A stretch of DNA of 64,000 nt from CAIVVT01 sp963757265 (GTDB taxonomy: Bacteria > Acidobacteriota > Terriglobia > Bryobacterales > Bryobacteraceae). Location of the stretch: the NCBI GenBank assembly GCA_963757265.1, contig CAVWRA010000006.1, positions 1,736,001 to 1,800,000 of the forward strand. Direction: 5' to 3'. The notes under the pieces were generated by a model. The model saw nothing but the letters and a program-made list of their open reading frames with translations. It searched no databases and was not told where the DNA came from. This document shows positions 7,629 through 15,946 of this stretch, piece by piece (position 1 is the stretch's first letter; each line of letters starts with the position of its first letter). Position numbers and translations under genes: made by a program.

Positions 7629-8182
7629 GCCGCGCACTTTCCCGCTACACCCCGCAATCTCCCGCGCTCCTGGTATCGTAACCGTAACCACAATCCACAT
7701 TGTCGAGGCCGGTGCTTGTCTGTATCTCGAAACGACGATGTCGCTGAAGACTTCCGCCCAAGACGTTCATGTGCTCCTCCTGAAAACTGAAAGCCAGCCA
7801 AGCGGCTGGCCCCAGTTGGATCTTCCTCGATTGGCCTAGTTGCCGGACCGCGGCCGAGTGTCAATCCACAGATCTCGCGCCACATCTCGACCACCCGCCG
7901 GAACTCCGGGCTGCGCATGATGAACTTGATTTCCATGTGGCGCAGGATCAACTCCGTGGGCGCCTCCTGCGGCTGCAACTCGCCGCGCATGATCTTGCGC
8001 ACGATCACCTTGGCCTTGCCGTCGTGGCCTTGAATGAAGTGCTTCTTTGGACTAGAAAGTACTTTGCCGCAGCCGCAGCAGCAAAGCGGCCGCTCGTGCA
8101 GGCGTCTCAACGCCAGCGCAGCCTCGGTGTCCAGCGTCGGGCCGGCAGCCACCGCGCCCGCCGAGGCACGGTAAAGCCCCAC
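7349..8182 (-). pseudogene. Cys-rich small protein, copy B with lost stop codon
   Basis: The first part repeats copy A (LCCCGCG, SSPKKHF, QGHDGKAKVIVRK, EMWREICGLTLGR). A short indel just after LGR shifts the frame so that the original stop is missed; translation would continue for about 160 codons antisense through the 3' end of the histidine kinase gene. The extension has no recognisable domain and is low-complexity in the way antisense frames of GC-rich genes are. I treat the copy as decayed. The GTG start at 8182 lies outside the duplicated unit and is uncertain. Confidence 0.55.
7751..8145 (-). repeat. Cys-rich gene unit, copy B (about 395 bp)
   Basis: Second copy of the unit at 1768-2164, same orientation, about 6 kb away. 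It retains the stem-loop and the Cys-rich core but only seven codons of the partner gene, which then runs into unrelated sequence. Its outer end lies close to the cut end of an integrase remnant. The two copies bracket the TonB receptor and two-component system like the arms of a composite element. Confidence 0.85.
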
Positions 8183-8227
8183 ATGCAGGCCTAAGAACGC
8201 CCGTCAAGGGGCTCGACGCCCCCAGGC

Positions 8228-8533
8228 CTAGTCCTGTGCGCACCGAGCGGGGAGCTGTGGCGTCCGGAGACGTTCACGGGCCTCTACTTCAAGTTCACGC
8301 GACGCATCGGGATCAAGTTGCGCTTCCACGATCTACGCCACACGCACGCGTCGCAACTCTTGAAGGCGGGCATCAGCCCGAAGGTTGTGTCAGAGCGCCT
8401 CGGCCACAGCACAGTCGGCATCACGCTGGACGTCTACTCGCATCTCTTGCCGGGGATGCAGGAGGAAGCCGCCCGTCGCATCGACAGCGCGCTCAGGAAG
8501 GCGATTGAGAACCAGCATCGCCCGGTCGCGTAG
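8228..8533 (+). pseudogene. C-terminal remnant of a tyrosine recombinase (integrase)
   Basis: One open frame encodes the C-terminal catalytic part of a phage-type integrase: the conserved LRFHDLRHTHAS box (His-x-x-Arg), LGHSTVGIT, and the nucleophile Tyr in LDVYSHL, followed by a normal C-terminus and stop. The N-terminal domains and first catalytic Arg are missing, with the break near 8228 next to Cys-rich copy B. It points at the intact tRNA-Ser 145 bases downstream, the usual position of an integrase relative to its attachment site. It is not expected to be active. Confidence 0.85.
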
Positions 8534-8677
8534 TGCTGGGTTGTGTCACCTCTTGAGCACGTCAGATCCCTTCCTGTCCCACGGCGTGCCCGGGAGTCCG
8601 TTTGCAGAATGTTTGCAACCAATGGATTTTGAGTGATCGGGACGCAGCCGTGGGGCACGGCTAAGTCATTTATTTTC

Positions 8678-8702
8678 TGGCGGTGAGGGTGGGATTCGAA
8701 CC
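8678..8702 (-). other. Island attachment site within the tRNA-Ser 3' end
   Basis: These 25 bases, from the encoded CCA through the T-loop, recur exactly at 1146-1170. The copy here completes a functional tRNA, so this is the tRNA-proximal end of the island. Confidence 0.75.
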
Positions 8703-8767
8703 CACGGAACCCTTACGAGTTCAACGGTTTTCGAGACCGCCCGATTCAACCACTCTCGCACCTCACC
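8678..8767 (-). tRNA. tRNA-Ser (CGA anticodon), CCA encoded
   Basis: The minus strand folds as a class II tRNA: acceptor stem GGTGAGG..CCTCACC with discriminator G and encoded CCA, an anticodon stem CGGT-CTCGAAA-ACCG giving anticodon CGA, a long variable arm and a T-arm GTGGG-TTCGAAT-CCCAC. It reads UCG codons. Its 3' end is the integration target of the island to its left. Confidence 0.95.
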
Positions 8768-8875
8768 GTTTCCCAGCGTAGCGAAAGCGCAACGATTTCC
8801 GCAACGCCGGGGCCGGCGCCGCGGCGCGGTGCGTTTGCCGCGTTCTCCCGCGGTCCGCTAGGATAAGGGAAATCG

Positions 8876-10333
8876 ATGCTCTCTGACAGTCTGCTGGAAG
8901 GGCTTACTTTCGACGACGTTCTGCTGAAGCCTTCGCGGAGCGGCGTCATGCCCACGCAGGTCGAGACCGGAACGCTCGTTACGCGCAACATTCCGCTCAA
9001 TATCCCCATCGTCAGCTCGGCCATGGACACGGTGACCGAATCGCACCTGGCGATCGCGCTGGCGCGCGAGGGGGGCATCGGCATCATCCATAAGAACATG
9101 CCGATCGACCGCCAGGCCGAGGAAGTGGACCGCGTGAAGCGCTCAGAGAGCGGCATGATCGTCGATCCGGTGACCGTGCGTCCCACGCAGAAGATTTACG
9201 AAGCGCAAGAGATCATGCGCAGCTTCCGCATTTCGGGCGTGCCGGTGGTGGACGAAAACAACAGGCTGGTCGGCATCCTCACGAACCGCGACCTGCGGTT
9301 TGAGACGCGCGTCGACATTCCGATCAGCGAGGTGATGACCAAGGACCCGCTCTTCACGGTGGCCGTCGGGACAACGCTCGAAGAGGCACAAAAGGAGCTG
9401 CACAAGCACCGCGTCGAGAAGCTGCCGGTGGTCGATGAACACTACACGCTGAAGGGGCTGATCACGGTCAAGGACATTCAGAAGAAAGTGAAATACCCCA
9501 ACGCGGCCAAGGACGAAAAGGGCCGGCTGCGGGTCGGCGCGGCCATCGGCGCGACCGGCGATTTTCTGGAACGCGCGCAGGAACTGGTGGAACGCAAGGT
9601 GGACTTGCTGGTAGTGGATACGGCGCACGGGCACAGCGAGCGAGTGATGGCGGCCGTGGTGAGAGTCAAACGGGCCCTGCCGCAGGTGGATCTGATCGCG
9701 GGCAACGTGGCCACCTACGAGGGCGCGCGGGATCTGATTGCGCTGGGCGTCGACGGCGTGAAGGTGGGCATGGGCCCGGGCTCGATCTGCACGACGCGCG
9801 TGGTGACGGGCACCGGCGTGCCGCAGATCACGGCGATTGCCGAATGCGCCAAGGCGGCGCGTGGCACGGGCGTGCCGCTGATTTCGGATGGCGGCGTGAA
9901 ATACTCGGGCGATGTGACGAAGGCCATCGCCGCGGGCGCGGACGCGGTGATGATCGGCAGCCTGTTCGCGGGCACCGACGAGAGCCCGGGCGAGATGATC
10001 CTGTACCAGGGCCGTACGTTCAAGGCCTACCGCGGCATGGGCTCGATGGGCGCCATGCAGCTCGGCAGCTCGGACCGCTATTCGCAAGAGGGCGGCGGCA
10101 AGCTGGTGCCCGAGGGCATTGAAGGCCGCGTGCCGGCCAAGGGGCCGCTCTCCGAAATGGTCTACCAGCTGGTCGGCGGGCTGCGCTCGGGCATGGGCTA
10201 TTGCGGCGTGCGCACGATTCCCGAACTGCAGGAGCGCGCCGAGTTCCTGCGCATCACCTGGGCCGGGCTCAAGGAGAGCCACGTCCACGACGTCATCATC
10301 ACCAAGGAAGCCCCGAACTACCAGGTCGAGTAG
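8876..10333 (+). CDS. guaB: IMP dehydrogenase
   Basis: A 485-residue enzyme that oxidises IMP to XMP with NAD, the committed step of guanine nucleotide synthesis. The TIM barrel is interrupted by a pair of CBS domains (about 93-205), which bind adenine or guanine nucleotides. The catalytic loop GPGSICTTR places the active Cys at 305, and the mobile flap and GSMGAM region are intact. Length is normal for the bacterial family. The gene stands alone, starts about 110 bases after the divergent tRNA-Ser, and converges on xseA with a five-base gap. Confidence 0.97.
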   Translation: MLSDSLLEGLTFDDVLLKPSRSGVMPTQVETGTLVTRNIPLNIPIVSSAMDTVTESHLAIALAREGGIGIIHKNMPIDRQAEEVDRVKRSESGMIVDPVTVRPTQKIYEAQEIMRSFRISGVPVVDENNRLVGILTNRDLRFETRVDIPISEVMTKDPLFTVAVGTTLEEAQKELHKHRVEKLPVVDEHYTLKGLITVKDIQKKVKYPNAAKDEKGRLRVGAAIGATGDFLERAQELVERKVDLLVVDTAHGHSERVMAAVVRVKRALPQVDLIAGNVATYEGARDLIALGVDGVKVGMGPGSICTTRVVTGTGVPQITAIAECAKAARGTGVPLISDGGVKYSGDVTKAIAAGADAVMIGSLFAGTDESPGEMILYQGRTFKAYRGMGSMGAMQLGSSDRYSQEGGGKLVPEGIEGRVPAKGPLSEMVYQLVGGLRSGMGYCGVRTIPELQERAEFLRITWAGLKESHVHDVIITKEAPNYQVE

Positions 10334-10338
10334 CGCGC

Positions 10339-11700
10339 TTATTCGTTGCGGCTGTCTTGAACCAGCGCCGCCAGGCTTCCCTCGTGCAGCCGCACGCGGA
10401 TCGATGCGCCCGCGGGCGCATCGGTAGCGCGCTTCACGATGCGGCCGTCTTCCGCCTGGACGATCGAGTACCCGCGCTCCAGCACCTTCAACGGGCTGAG
10501 AGCGTCCAGCCGCACGGCGAGCGGCTCCAGCCGGCGCTGCGCCTGAGCGAGACGCCGCCCGATCGCCTCGCCCAAGGTGCGGCTCCCGGCGCGCCATCGC
10601 TCGCCCGCTTTGGCCAGCCGCACGCTCAGATCGCGTTGGCGCAGCCGGGCGTCCCACTCGCGCAGCCGCTCCCAGCGCAGCGTGAGGTTGCCGGCCAGCC
10701 GCGTGCGTAGTGCGTAGTCGAGCTCGTCCGTGCGCTGCTGAGCGCGGTTGACGCGCAGTTGCAATAGACGCGTCGTTCGTTCAACGCCCTGACGTTCCAG
10801 CCGCCGCGCCAGTTGCGTGAGCCGGAAACCGATGGCCCGTCGCGCACGCTGCAGGTCCCGCGCCAATTGCGCCAGGATTTCGTTGCGCTCCAGCACGACG
10901 ATCTCCGCGGCCGCCGACGGCGTCGGTGCGCGCAAATCGGCGACAAAGTCGGCGATCGTGAAATCAGTCTCGTGGCCCACGGCCGAGATGACCGGTACAC
11001 TGCAGGCGGCGATGGCGCGCGCGACCGGCTCCTCGTTGAAGCTCCACAGATCCTCCAGCGATCCTCCGCCGCGCCCCACGATCACCACGTCCGGCCAGCC
11101 CGAAGCGCTGAACCAGTTCAACCCCTCGACGATGCCCTCCACGGAGCCGGCACCCTGGACCGGCGTCGGGTATAGCCGGATGTGGAGCCCCGGCCAGCGG
11201 CGCCGCAGCACCGAGAGCATGTCCCGAATCACCGCGCCTTGGGGCGAGGTCACGATCCCGATGCGCCGCGGAAACAACGGCAACGGGCGTTTTCGCGCCT
11301 CGTCGAACAGCCCTTCGCCGCGCAGCCGCTCCTTCAGCTCCGCGAAGATCTCATACAGACGCCCGAGCCCCTGCGGCTCCATGCCGCTGACCAGCAACTG
11401 GTACTCGCCGCGCTCGGCCCGCACTTCGACGCTGCCGCGCGCGATGACCGCGACACCGTCCTGCGGCCTAAAACGCAGGTATCGAAGATTGTTACGGAAC
11501 AGCACACAGCGGATCCGCGCCTGCTGGTCCTTCAGCGTGAAATAGGCGTGGCCGCTGGTCCACACCTTCCAGCCGGAGATCTCTCCCGCGACCTGGATGT
11601 CGTCGAAGCTCCGGCTGAGCATGCGGTGGATCTCGCCGGTCAGCGACGCGACGCTGTAAACCCCGGGGGCAGCGGGTTGTCCGGACGGCGGGGTGGTCAT
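10339..11700 (-). CDS. xseA: Exodeoxyribonuclease VII large subunit
   Basis: A 453-residue protein with the N-terminal OB-fold (VAGEISGWKVWTSGHAYFTLKD), the catalytic domain containing GGGSLEDLWSFNEE and SAVGHETDFTIADFVADLRAPTPSAAAE, and a long C-terminal coiled coil with the final RVRLHEGSLAALV strand. With the small subunit XseB it degrades single-stranded DNA in repair and recombination. xseB is not in the window next to it. It is convergent with guaB. The ATG at 11700 fits family length. Confidence 0.96.
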   Translation of the reverse strand: MTTPPSGQPAAPGVYSVASLTGEIHRMLSRSFDDIQVAGEISGWKVWTSGHAYFTLKDQQARIRCVLFRNNLRYLRFRPQDGVAVIARGSVEVRAERGEYQLLVSGMEPQGLGRLYEIFAELKERLRGEGLFDEARKRPLPLFPRRIGIVTSPQGAVIRDMLSVLRRRWPGLHIRLYPTPVQGAGSVEGIVEGLNWFSASGWPDVVIVGRGGGSLEDLWSFNEEPVARAIAACSVPVISAVGHETDFTIADFVADLRAPTPSAAAEIVVLERNEILAQLARDLQRARRAIGFRLTQLARRLERQGVERTTRLLQLRVNRAQQRTDELDYALRTRLAGNLTLRWERLREWDARLRQRDLSVRLAKAGERWRAGSRTLGEAIGRRLAQAQRRLEPLAVRLDALSPLKVLERGYSIVQAEDGRIVKRATDAPAGASIRVRLHEGSLAALVQDSRNE

Positions 11701-11813
11701 CGGCGCGGAAGCCTTATGCAGCCATTATGCGCGGCTCCGGAAGGACTGTGCGCGGTCTCGGCGCCGGCGTCTCCAGCAGCGTGAGCCGGACTTGTCCGAC
11801 GCGCCGCAGGCTT

Positions 11814-12137
11814 TCACTGGCCCTTGATCATCACCAGCAACATGACCACTTCGGTCTTCGCCTTGATGCCGTGCTCCATAAGCGGCGGCATGTAGACCAG
11901 CGCACCTTCCGAGGCATCGCGCACGTCCGCCCCCAGCTTCAATTCCGCCTCGCCTTGCGCGAAGTACAGCAGCGCCGGGAAGGGCGCGGTGTGCGCCGAA
12001 AGCTCCTGCCCCGCGGCGAAGCAGAACTGGATCACCTTGGCCCGTTCGTCGCCGTGCAGCGTGCGGCTCAGGATCCCGTTTTCGGGCAGCGGCGCGTGGG
12101 CCCGCAGGTCGTCGAGATAGACGTAGTTGTCGCTCAT
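11814..12137 (-). CDS. Small cupin-domain protein
   Basis: A 107-residue single-cupin protein with motif 1-like SAHTAPFPALLYFAQGEAEL and motif 2-like DASEGALVYMPPLMEHGIKAK. The metal ligands are a single His in each motif plus Glu, so metal binding is plausible but not complete by the classical pattern. The ATG at 12137 is preferred over an upstream in-frame start because ACGGAG precedes it and the extension would lie in a MITE. It is divergent from the Crp/Fnr regulator, which likely controls it. Confidence 0.8.
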   Translation of the reverse strand: MSDNYVYLDDLRAHAPLPENGILSRTLHGDERAKVIQFCFAAGQELSAHTAPFPALLYFAQGEAELKLGADVRDASEGALVYMPPLMEHGIKAKTEVVMLLVMIKGQ

Positions 12138-12210
12138 TTTGAAACTCCGTTCCACTGTCGATCCGTTGCGCGGATGAGAGGCGGCGCCGCCCGGAGACGT
12201 TGAGAGTCCA

Positions 12211-12406
12211 CTAGCCTGGATGTTGCACCACGATCGCAGCGAGGCGCGATGAGAGGGTTGCAGATACAAGGCGCGCTTGCGGGACGCCCGCAGGCGTACT
12301 TGACCGCTACGTCGAGGACGGGGGGTGCCCCCTGGGCCCATCGCAACGAAGTAGATGCGGCCCTATCGCGCGCCGCAGCTGATTGTTGGTGAAACATCCG
12401 GGCTAG
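12211..12406. mobile_element. MITE-like repeat, copy 1 (196 bp)
   Basis: Ends in imperfect inverted repeats of CTAGCCCGGATGTT..., here with one change at the left end (CTAGCCTGG). It is nearly identical to 13238-13433 in the same orientation and has no coding capacity of its own. It occupies the intergenic region of the divergent cupin and Crp/Fnr genes, leaving 24 bases before the regulator start, so it must influence that promoter. Confidence 0.85.
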
Positions 12407-12430
12407 CGCCTGCGGTACATTGAAGGCCGA

Positions 12431-13138
12431 TTGCCATTGCCATTGGACGCTGACATCGCGAGGATCCGGAGCGAAACGTTCGAGCGGACGCCGCTGTTCT
12501 CGGCGCTCACGCTGGACGAACGCGAGCAACTGGCGGCGCTCAGTTCTCCGCGCCGCCTGGCCGCCGGAGAGACGTTGTTTTATGAAGGCGAGCCGTGCGT
12601 GGGCCTGTGGGTGATCGGCTCCGGAGCGGTGAAAATCACGAAGTTCAGCGCCTCGGGACGCGAAATCATGCTGGCGGTTGAGAGCGCGCCTTCGAGCGTG
12701 GCCGAAGTTCCGCTGTTCGACGGCGGAGGATATCCGGCCTACGTTGCCGCCATTAGCGACACCCTGGCTTTTCTGCTGCACAAAGACGATTTCCGGCGCT
12801 TTTGCGAGCAGCATCCGACGGTTCCTCTGAAGGTGCTGGCCGTTGTCGGCAGACGCCTGCGTACGCTCGTTCAACTGGTCGAAACGGTCACCTTCGGCAG
12901 CGTGCGCCAGCGCCTCGCGCGGATCCTCCTGCAGGCCGCGGAAGGCCGGCCGGCCGGGCTTCCGGTGGAGATTCCGATTACGCACGAGGAACTTGCCGCG
13001 CGAGGCGGCACAGTGCGCGAGGTCGTCTCGCGGAATCTCGCGCGCTTCCAGGCCGAAGGAATGCTCAAGGCCGGCAAGCGTCATATTCTGATCCTGGATC
13101 GAGCCGCCTTGCAGGCCGAAGCCGAAATCGAGTACTGA
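12431..13138 (+). CDS. Crp/Fnr-family transcription regulator
   Basis: A 235-residue regulator with a cyclic-nucleotide-binding-type beta barrel (about 15-135), a dimerisation helix and a winged-helix C-terminus (about 165-225). The recognition helix region is GTVREVVSRNLARFQAEG. The Fnr cysteine cluster is absent and there is no clear cAMP-binding RxS motif, so the ligand could be another nucleotide, NO or a redox cue. Three in-frame TTG codons (12431, 12437, 12443) could serve as the start; GAAGG before 12431 favours that one. The gene lies between two direct MITE copies. Confidence 0.85.
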   Translation: MPLPLDADIARIRSETFERTPLFSALTLDEREQLAALSSPRRLAAGETLFYEGEPCVGLWVIGSGAVKITKFSASGREIMLAVESAPSSVAEVPLFDGGGYPAYVAAISDTLAFLLHKDDFRRFCEQHPTVPLKVLAVVGRRLRTLVQLVETVTFGSVRQRLARILLQAAEGRPAGLPVEIPITHEELAARGGTVREVVSRNLARFQAEGMLKAGKRHILILDRAALQAEAEIEY

Positions 13139-13237
13139 TCCACTCGCCCTCACAACTCCAGCTTGCGCGCGGGCAATCCCGGGCGCCGTGACTGCGGTCA
13201 CGAGCACTCGCATTATGCTGAATTCGGACGCGTGGGG

Positions 13238-13433
13238 CTAGCCCGGATGTTGCACCACGATCGCAGCGAGGCGCGATGAGAGGGTTGCAGATACAAGGCG
13301 CGCTTGCGGGACGCCCGCAGGCGTACTTGACCGCTACGTCGAGGACGGTGGGTGCCCCCTGGGCCCAGCGCAACGAAGCAGATGCGGCCCTATCGCGCGC
13401 CGCAGCCGATTGTTGGTGAAACATCCGGGCTAG
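13238..13433. mobile_element. MITE-like repeat, copy 2 (196 bp)
   Basis: Full-length copy with both ends intact: CTAGCCCGGATGTTG at the left and the inverted form ending CATCCGGGCTAG at the right. It differs from copy 1 at only a few positions. Its right-hand CTAG supplies the stop codon of the corrinoid activator gene on the minus strand. Confidence 0.9.
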
Positions 13434-14914
13434 GCCTCGTCGAGATGATCCCACCCCAGCGGGGTCAGCCGCATACATGCAGCGAATGCATCCTGAAACG
13501 CGGCTTCCCCGCCCAGTTCGATGTGCTCCGTGCGTTCGAGCGTCTCCTCGATCAGGTTGCTCCGGCTGGCTGGGCGTAACAGCAGAAGTCGCGTGCCCCG
13601 CAAGGCCGCGTTGCCTTCAGGCGCCACTTCCGAATCCCGCGGCAGCAGGCCGATGCGCTTGGCGCTGGCCGCGCGGACGTAGTTGCCGAACGCCCCGGCC
13701 AGATGGAATCGCTGCGGCGCGGCCACGCCCAGCCGCTTTCGCAGCAGCAACGCGCCGGCGGCGATGGCCCCCTTGGCGAGCTGCAGTTCGCGGATATCGG
13801 CTTGCGTCAACGCGATGCCGCGGGCGAGTTCCACCTCCTTCACGCCACCGTTCAAGCGCCCTGCCGGCTGCAGCCATCCCGCCTCCGCCAGCGCCGCGAC
13901 GGCATCCACCAGCCCGCTGCCGCAGATCCCACGCGGCGCCACGCCGCCGATGACGCTGCAGTGCAGCGCGCCCGCGCGCCACTCGACGCGATCGATCGCG
14001 CCCGAGCCGGCGCGCATCCCCATGCGGATTCTTCCGGCCTCAAACGCCGGGCCCGCCGCCGTCGACGCGCAGACGATTCCGCGCGAGGAGCCCACTGCGA
14101 CTTCGCCATTGGTCCCCAGGTCGGCGAAGGCCGTCACGGGCCCTTCCCGCGCGAGGCCGCAAGCAATCAAGCCCGCCAGGATGTCGCTGCCCACGAAGCC
14201 GCCGATATTGGGCAGAAAAGTGATCCCGCGCCGGATCTCCGCTGCCCATCCAAGTTCCCGTGCGGTGTGCGTGCGCGGTTCCAGGAAGGCCGTGCGGAAG
14301 GGCGCCTGGGCCAGCGCGTCGAGGCTCAGGCCGCAGAACAGGTGATGCATCACCGTGTTGCCGCACACCAGAATTTCTTCGATGGAGCGGCCGCCGGCCA
14401 GGCGATGCACCAACGCTCCGAGTTCGGTGCGGATCAGGCGGCACAGCGTGCCGGGCTGAGCCCGGTCGAACCCGATGCGGCTCATCAGGTCGGCGCCGTG
14501 CTGCGCTTGCGGATTGAGGGCCGTCTCCGTGCCTAGGACTTCGCCGGTGCTGAGGTCAACCAACTGCGCCGCCAGCGTCGTCGTACCAAGGTCGATCGCA
14601 ATGCCCCATCCATCGCGCGGCTCCGCTTCCAGCGTCTCGTGCCCGACGAGAACCGGCGCGGTCCATTGTTCCACTTCGACCGTGACCGGCCCATTCGCCA
14701 CGGCGAAACAGCCCAGCCTCCAACCGGCCCCGATCTCCTCCGCCGTGAGCGCCTCACGCATCTCGGCGCTGACCGGGACTTCCCCCTCGACGACGCGGAT
14801 CCGGCAACTGCCGCACAGCAGCGTGCCGCCGCACGGAAACTCCACGCCCAGTTCGAACAGGCGGTCCCGCAGCGGCGTGCCGGCCGCCACGTCGATGTGT
14901 ACTCGCTGGCTCAT
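13430..14914 (-). CDS. Corrinoid reductive activator (2Fe-2S ferredoxin plus ASKHA domain)
   Basis: A 494-residue protein with an N-terminal [2Fe-2S] ferredoxin domain (FPCGGTLLCGSCRI near residue 27, with a fourth Cys in WRLGCF) and a long ASKHA-type ATPase region (IAIDLGTTTLAAQLVDL, AFADLGTNGEVAVG, AGPAFEAGRI, GICGSGLVDAVA). RACo-type proteins of this layout use ATP and an electron donor to reduce inactive cob(II)alamin on the corrinoid protein back to cob(I)alamin. It is the last gene of the methyltransferase cluster, 21 bases behind a UroD-type gene. Its stop codon TAG lies in the terminal CTAG of a MITE, so the original C-terminus may have been slightly altered. Confidence 0.88.
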   Translation of the reverse strand: MSQRVHIDVAAGTPLRDRLFELGVEFPCGGTLLCGSCRIRVVEGEVPVSAEMREALTAEEIGAGWRLGCFAVANGPVTVEVEQWTAPVLVGHETLEAEPRDGWGIAIDLGTTTLAAQLVDLSTGEVLGTETALNPQAQHGADLMSRIGFDRAQPGTLCRLIRTELGALVHRLAGGRSIEEILVCGNTVMHHLFCGLSLDALAQAPFRTAFLEPRTHTARELGWAAEIRRGITFLPNIGGFVGSDILAGLIACGLAREGPVTAFADLGTNGEVAVGSSRGIVCASTAAGPAFEAGRIRMGMRAGSGAIDRVEWRAGALHCSVIGGVAPRGICGSGLVDAVAALAEAGWLQPAGRLNGGVKEVELARGIALTQADIRELQLAKGAIAAGALLLRKRLGVAAPQRFHLAGAFGNYVRAASAKRIGLLPRDSEVAPEGNAALRGTRLLLLRPASRSNLIEETLERTEHIELGGEAAFQDAFAACMRLTPLGWDHLDEA

Positions 14915-14935
14915 GCTTCGGCTAGAGTTTTGGAC

Positions 14936-15943
14936 TCAGCTATGCTCCGCGGCGTAGCGCGCCATCGCGCGCATGTTTTCCGCGGGCGTCCCGCGCGGCG
15001 TCTCGCAGCCGGCGCTGACGATGTAGTGCGCGCCAGCTTGTGCGTGACACTCCGCAATCGCCGCATAGACGCTCTCCGGCGTGCCGTCGCGCAGGGCGCG
15101 CACCGGGTCGATGTTGCCCAGCAGCACCTGCTGCGGCCCCATCGCCGCGCGGGCCCCGGCCAGCGGCGTGAGAAAATCGAGGTCCACGATTTCGCATTTC
15201 GTCTGGCCCATGCCGCGCACGATCTTCCTGGTATTGCCACAGATGTGCAATCGCGCGGGCACGCCCAACGCGTGAATCTGCTCCACCAGACGCTGTTCCC
15301 AGCCCAGCACGAAGCGCTCATAGAGGCGCGGGCCGATCAGCGACGCGGCCGCGTCTCCAATGCCCACGAGCGTCGCTCCGGCCGCCACCTGCGCCGCGGC
15401 GAAGCGCGTCTCCATGCGCACGCAGAACTCCATCAGGTCCTCGACGAACTGCGGGTCGTCGTGGAAGTCGAGCATCAGCGGACTCATCCCGCGCAGATCC
15501 GCCGCCATCGCACACGGCCCCTCCACCCAGCCTTCAACCATCAGGCTGCCGGCGCGTTCGGCCATGCAACGCACGCCGCGCACGCGGTCGCTCATTCTCC
15601 CCGGAGCTTCGGGGTCGGGCAGGGCCATCACCGCCAACTTGCCCTTCTCTTCGAGCAGCGAAGCTTCCCCGCGAATCGCCGGCGGCTGGTCCTCGAACCA
15701 TTCGACGGCTCCGCCCAGATCCGCGACTTCCCTCGCCGGGTCGGAGATCGCGCTGACGTGGTCGAAGCCGAACTCCTCCGCGATGCGCAGTTGCGCTTCG
15801 GCCAGCACTTGTCCGTCGGTCGCGTAGCGCTGGTATTTGACGCCCGCGCGATCCGCGGCGAACATCATCGTGATCGGCATGAACGGCAGATGATCGGTGG
15901 CCTGGCCGCCGATCGCCGCGCTCACACGTTCCCGCCCGGTCAT
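14936..15943 (-). CDS. UroD-family methyltransferase (MtaA/MtbA-like)
   Basis: A 335-residue TIM-barrel protein of the uroporphyrinogen decarboxylase superfamily, starting MTGRERVSAAIGG, the usual N-terminus of corrinoid methyltransferases. The HICGN motif (about residue 230) and a late Cys (SAGCETPRGTP) give the His-Cys-Cys zinc ligands used to activate a thiol methyl acceptor, so I infer the role of corrinoid:acceptor methyltransferase or a substrate methyltransferase. It lacks the Arg/Asp set of true HemE. A good ribosome-binding site (GGAGAGG) overlaps the end of the DUF1638 gene three bases upstream. Confidence 0.88.
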   Translation of the reverse strand: MTGRERVSAAIGGQATDHLPFMPITMMFAADRAGVKYQRYATDGQVLAEAQLRIAEEFGFDHVSAISDPAREVADLGGAVEWFEDQPPAIRGEASLLEEKGKLAVMALPDPEAPGRMSDRVRGVRCMAERAGSLMVEGWVEGPCAMAADLRGMSPLMLDFHDDPQFVEDLMEFCVRMETRFAAAQVAAGATLVGIGDAAASLIGPRLYERFVLGWEQRLVEQIHALGVPARLHICGNTRKIVRGMGQTKCEIVDLDFLTPLAGARAAMGPQQVLLGNIDPVRALRDGTPESVYAAIAECHAQAGAHYIVSAGCETPRGTPAENMRAMARYAAEHS

Positions 15944-15946
15944 CTG

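Noticed and set aside
9143..10657. A 504-codon frame antisense to guaB
   Set aside because: It is a shadow of the GC-rich guaB codons: Arg/Ala/His-rich, no family, and opposite a certain gene.
11700..12341. Longer N-terminus for the cupin protein (175 residues)
   Set aside because: The extra 68 codons lie in a MITE, and ACGGAG precedes the internal ATG at 12137.
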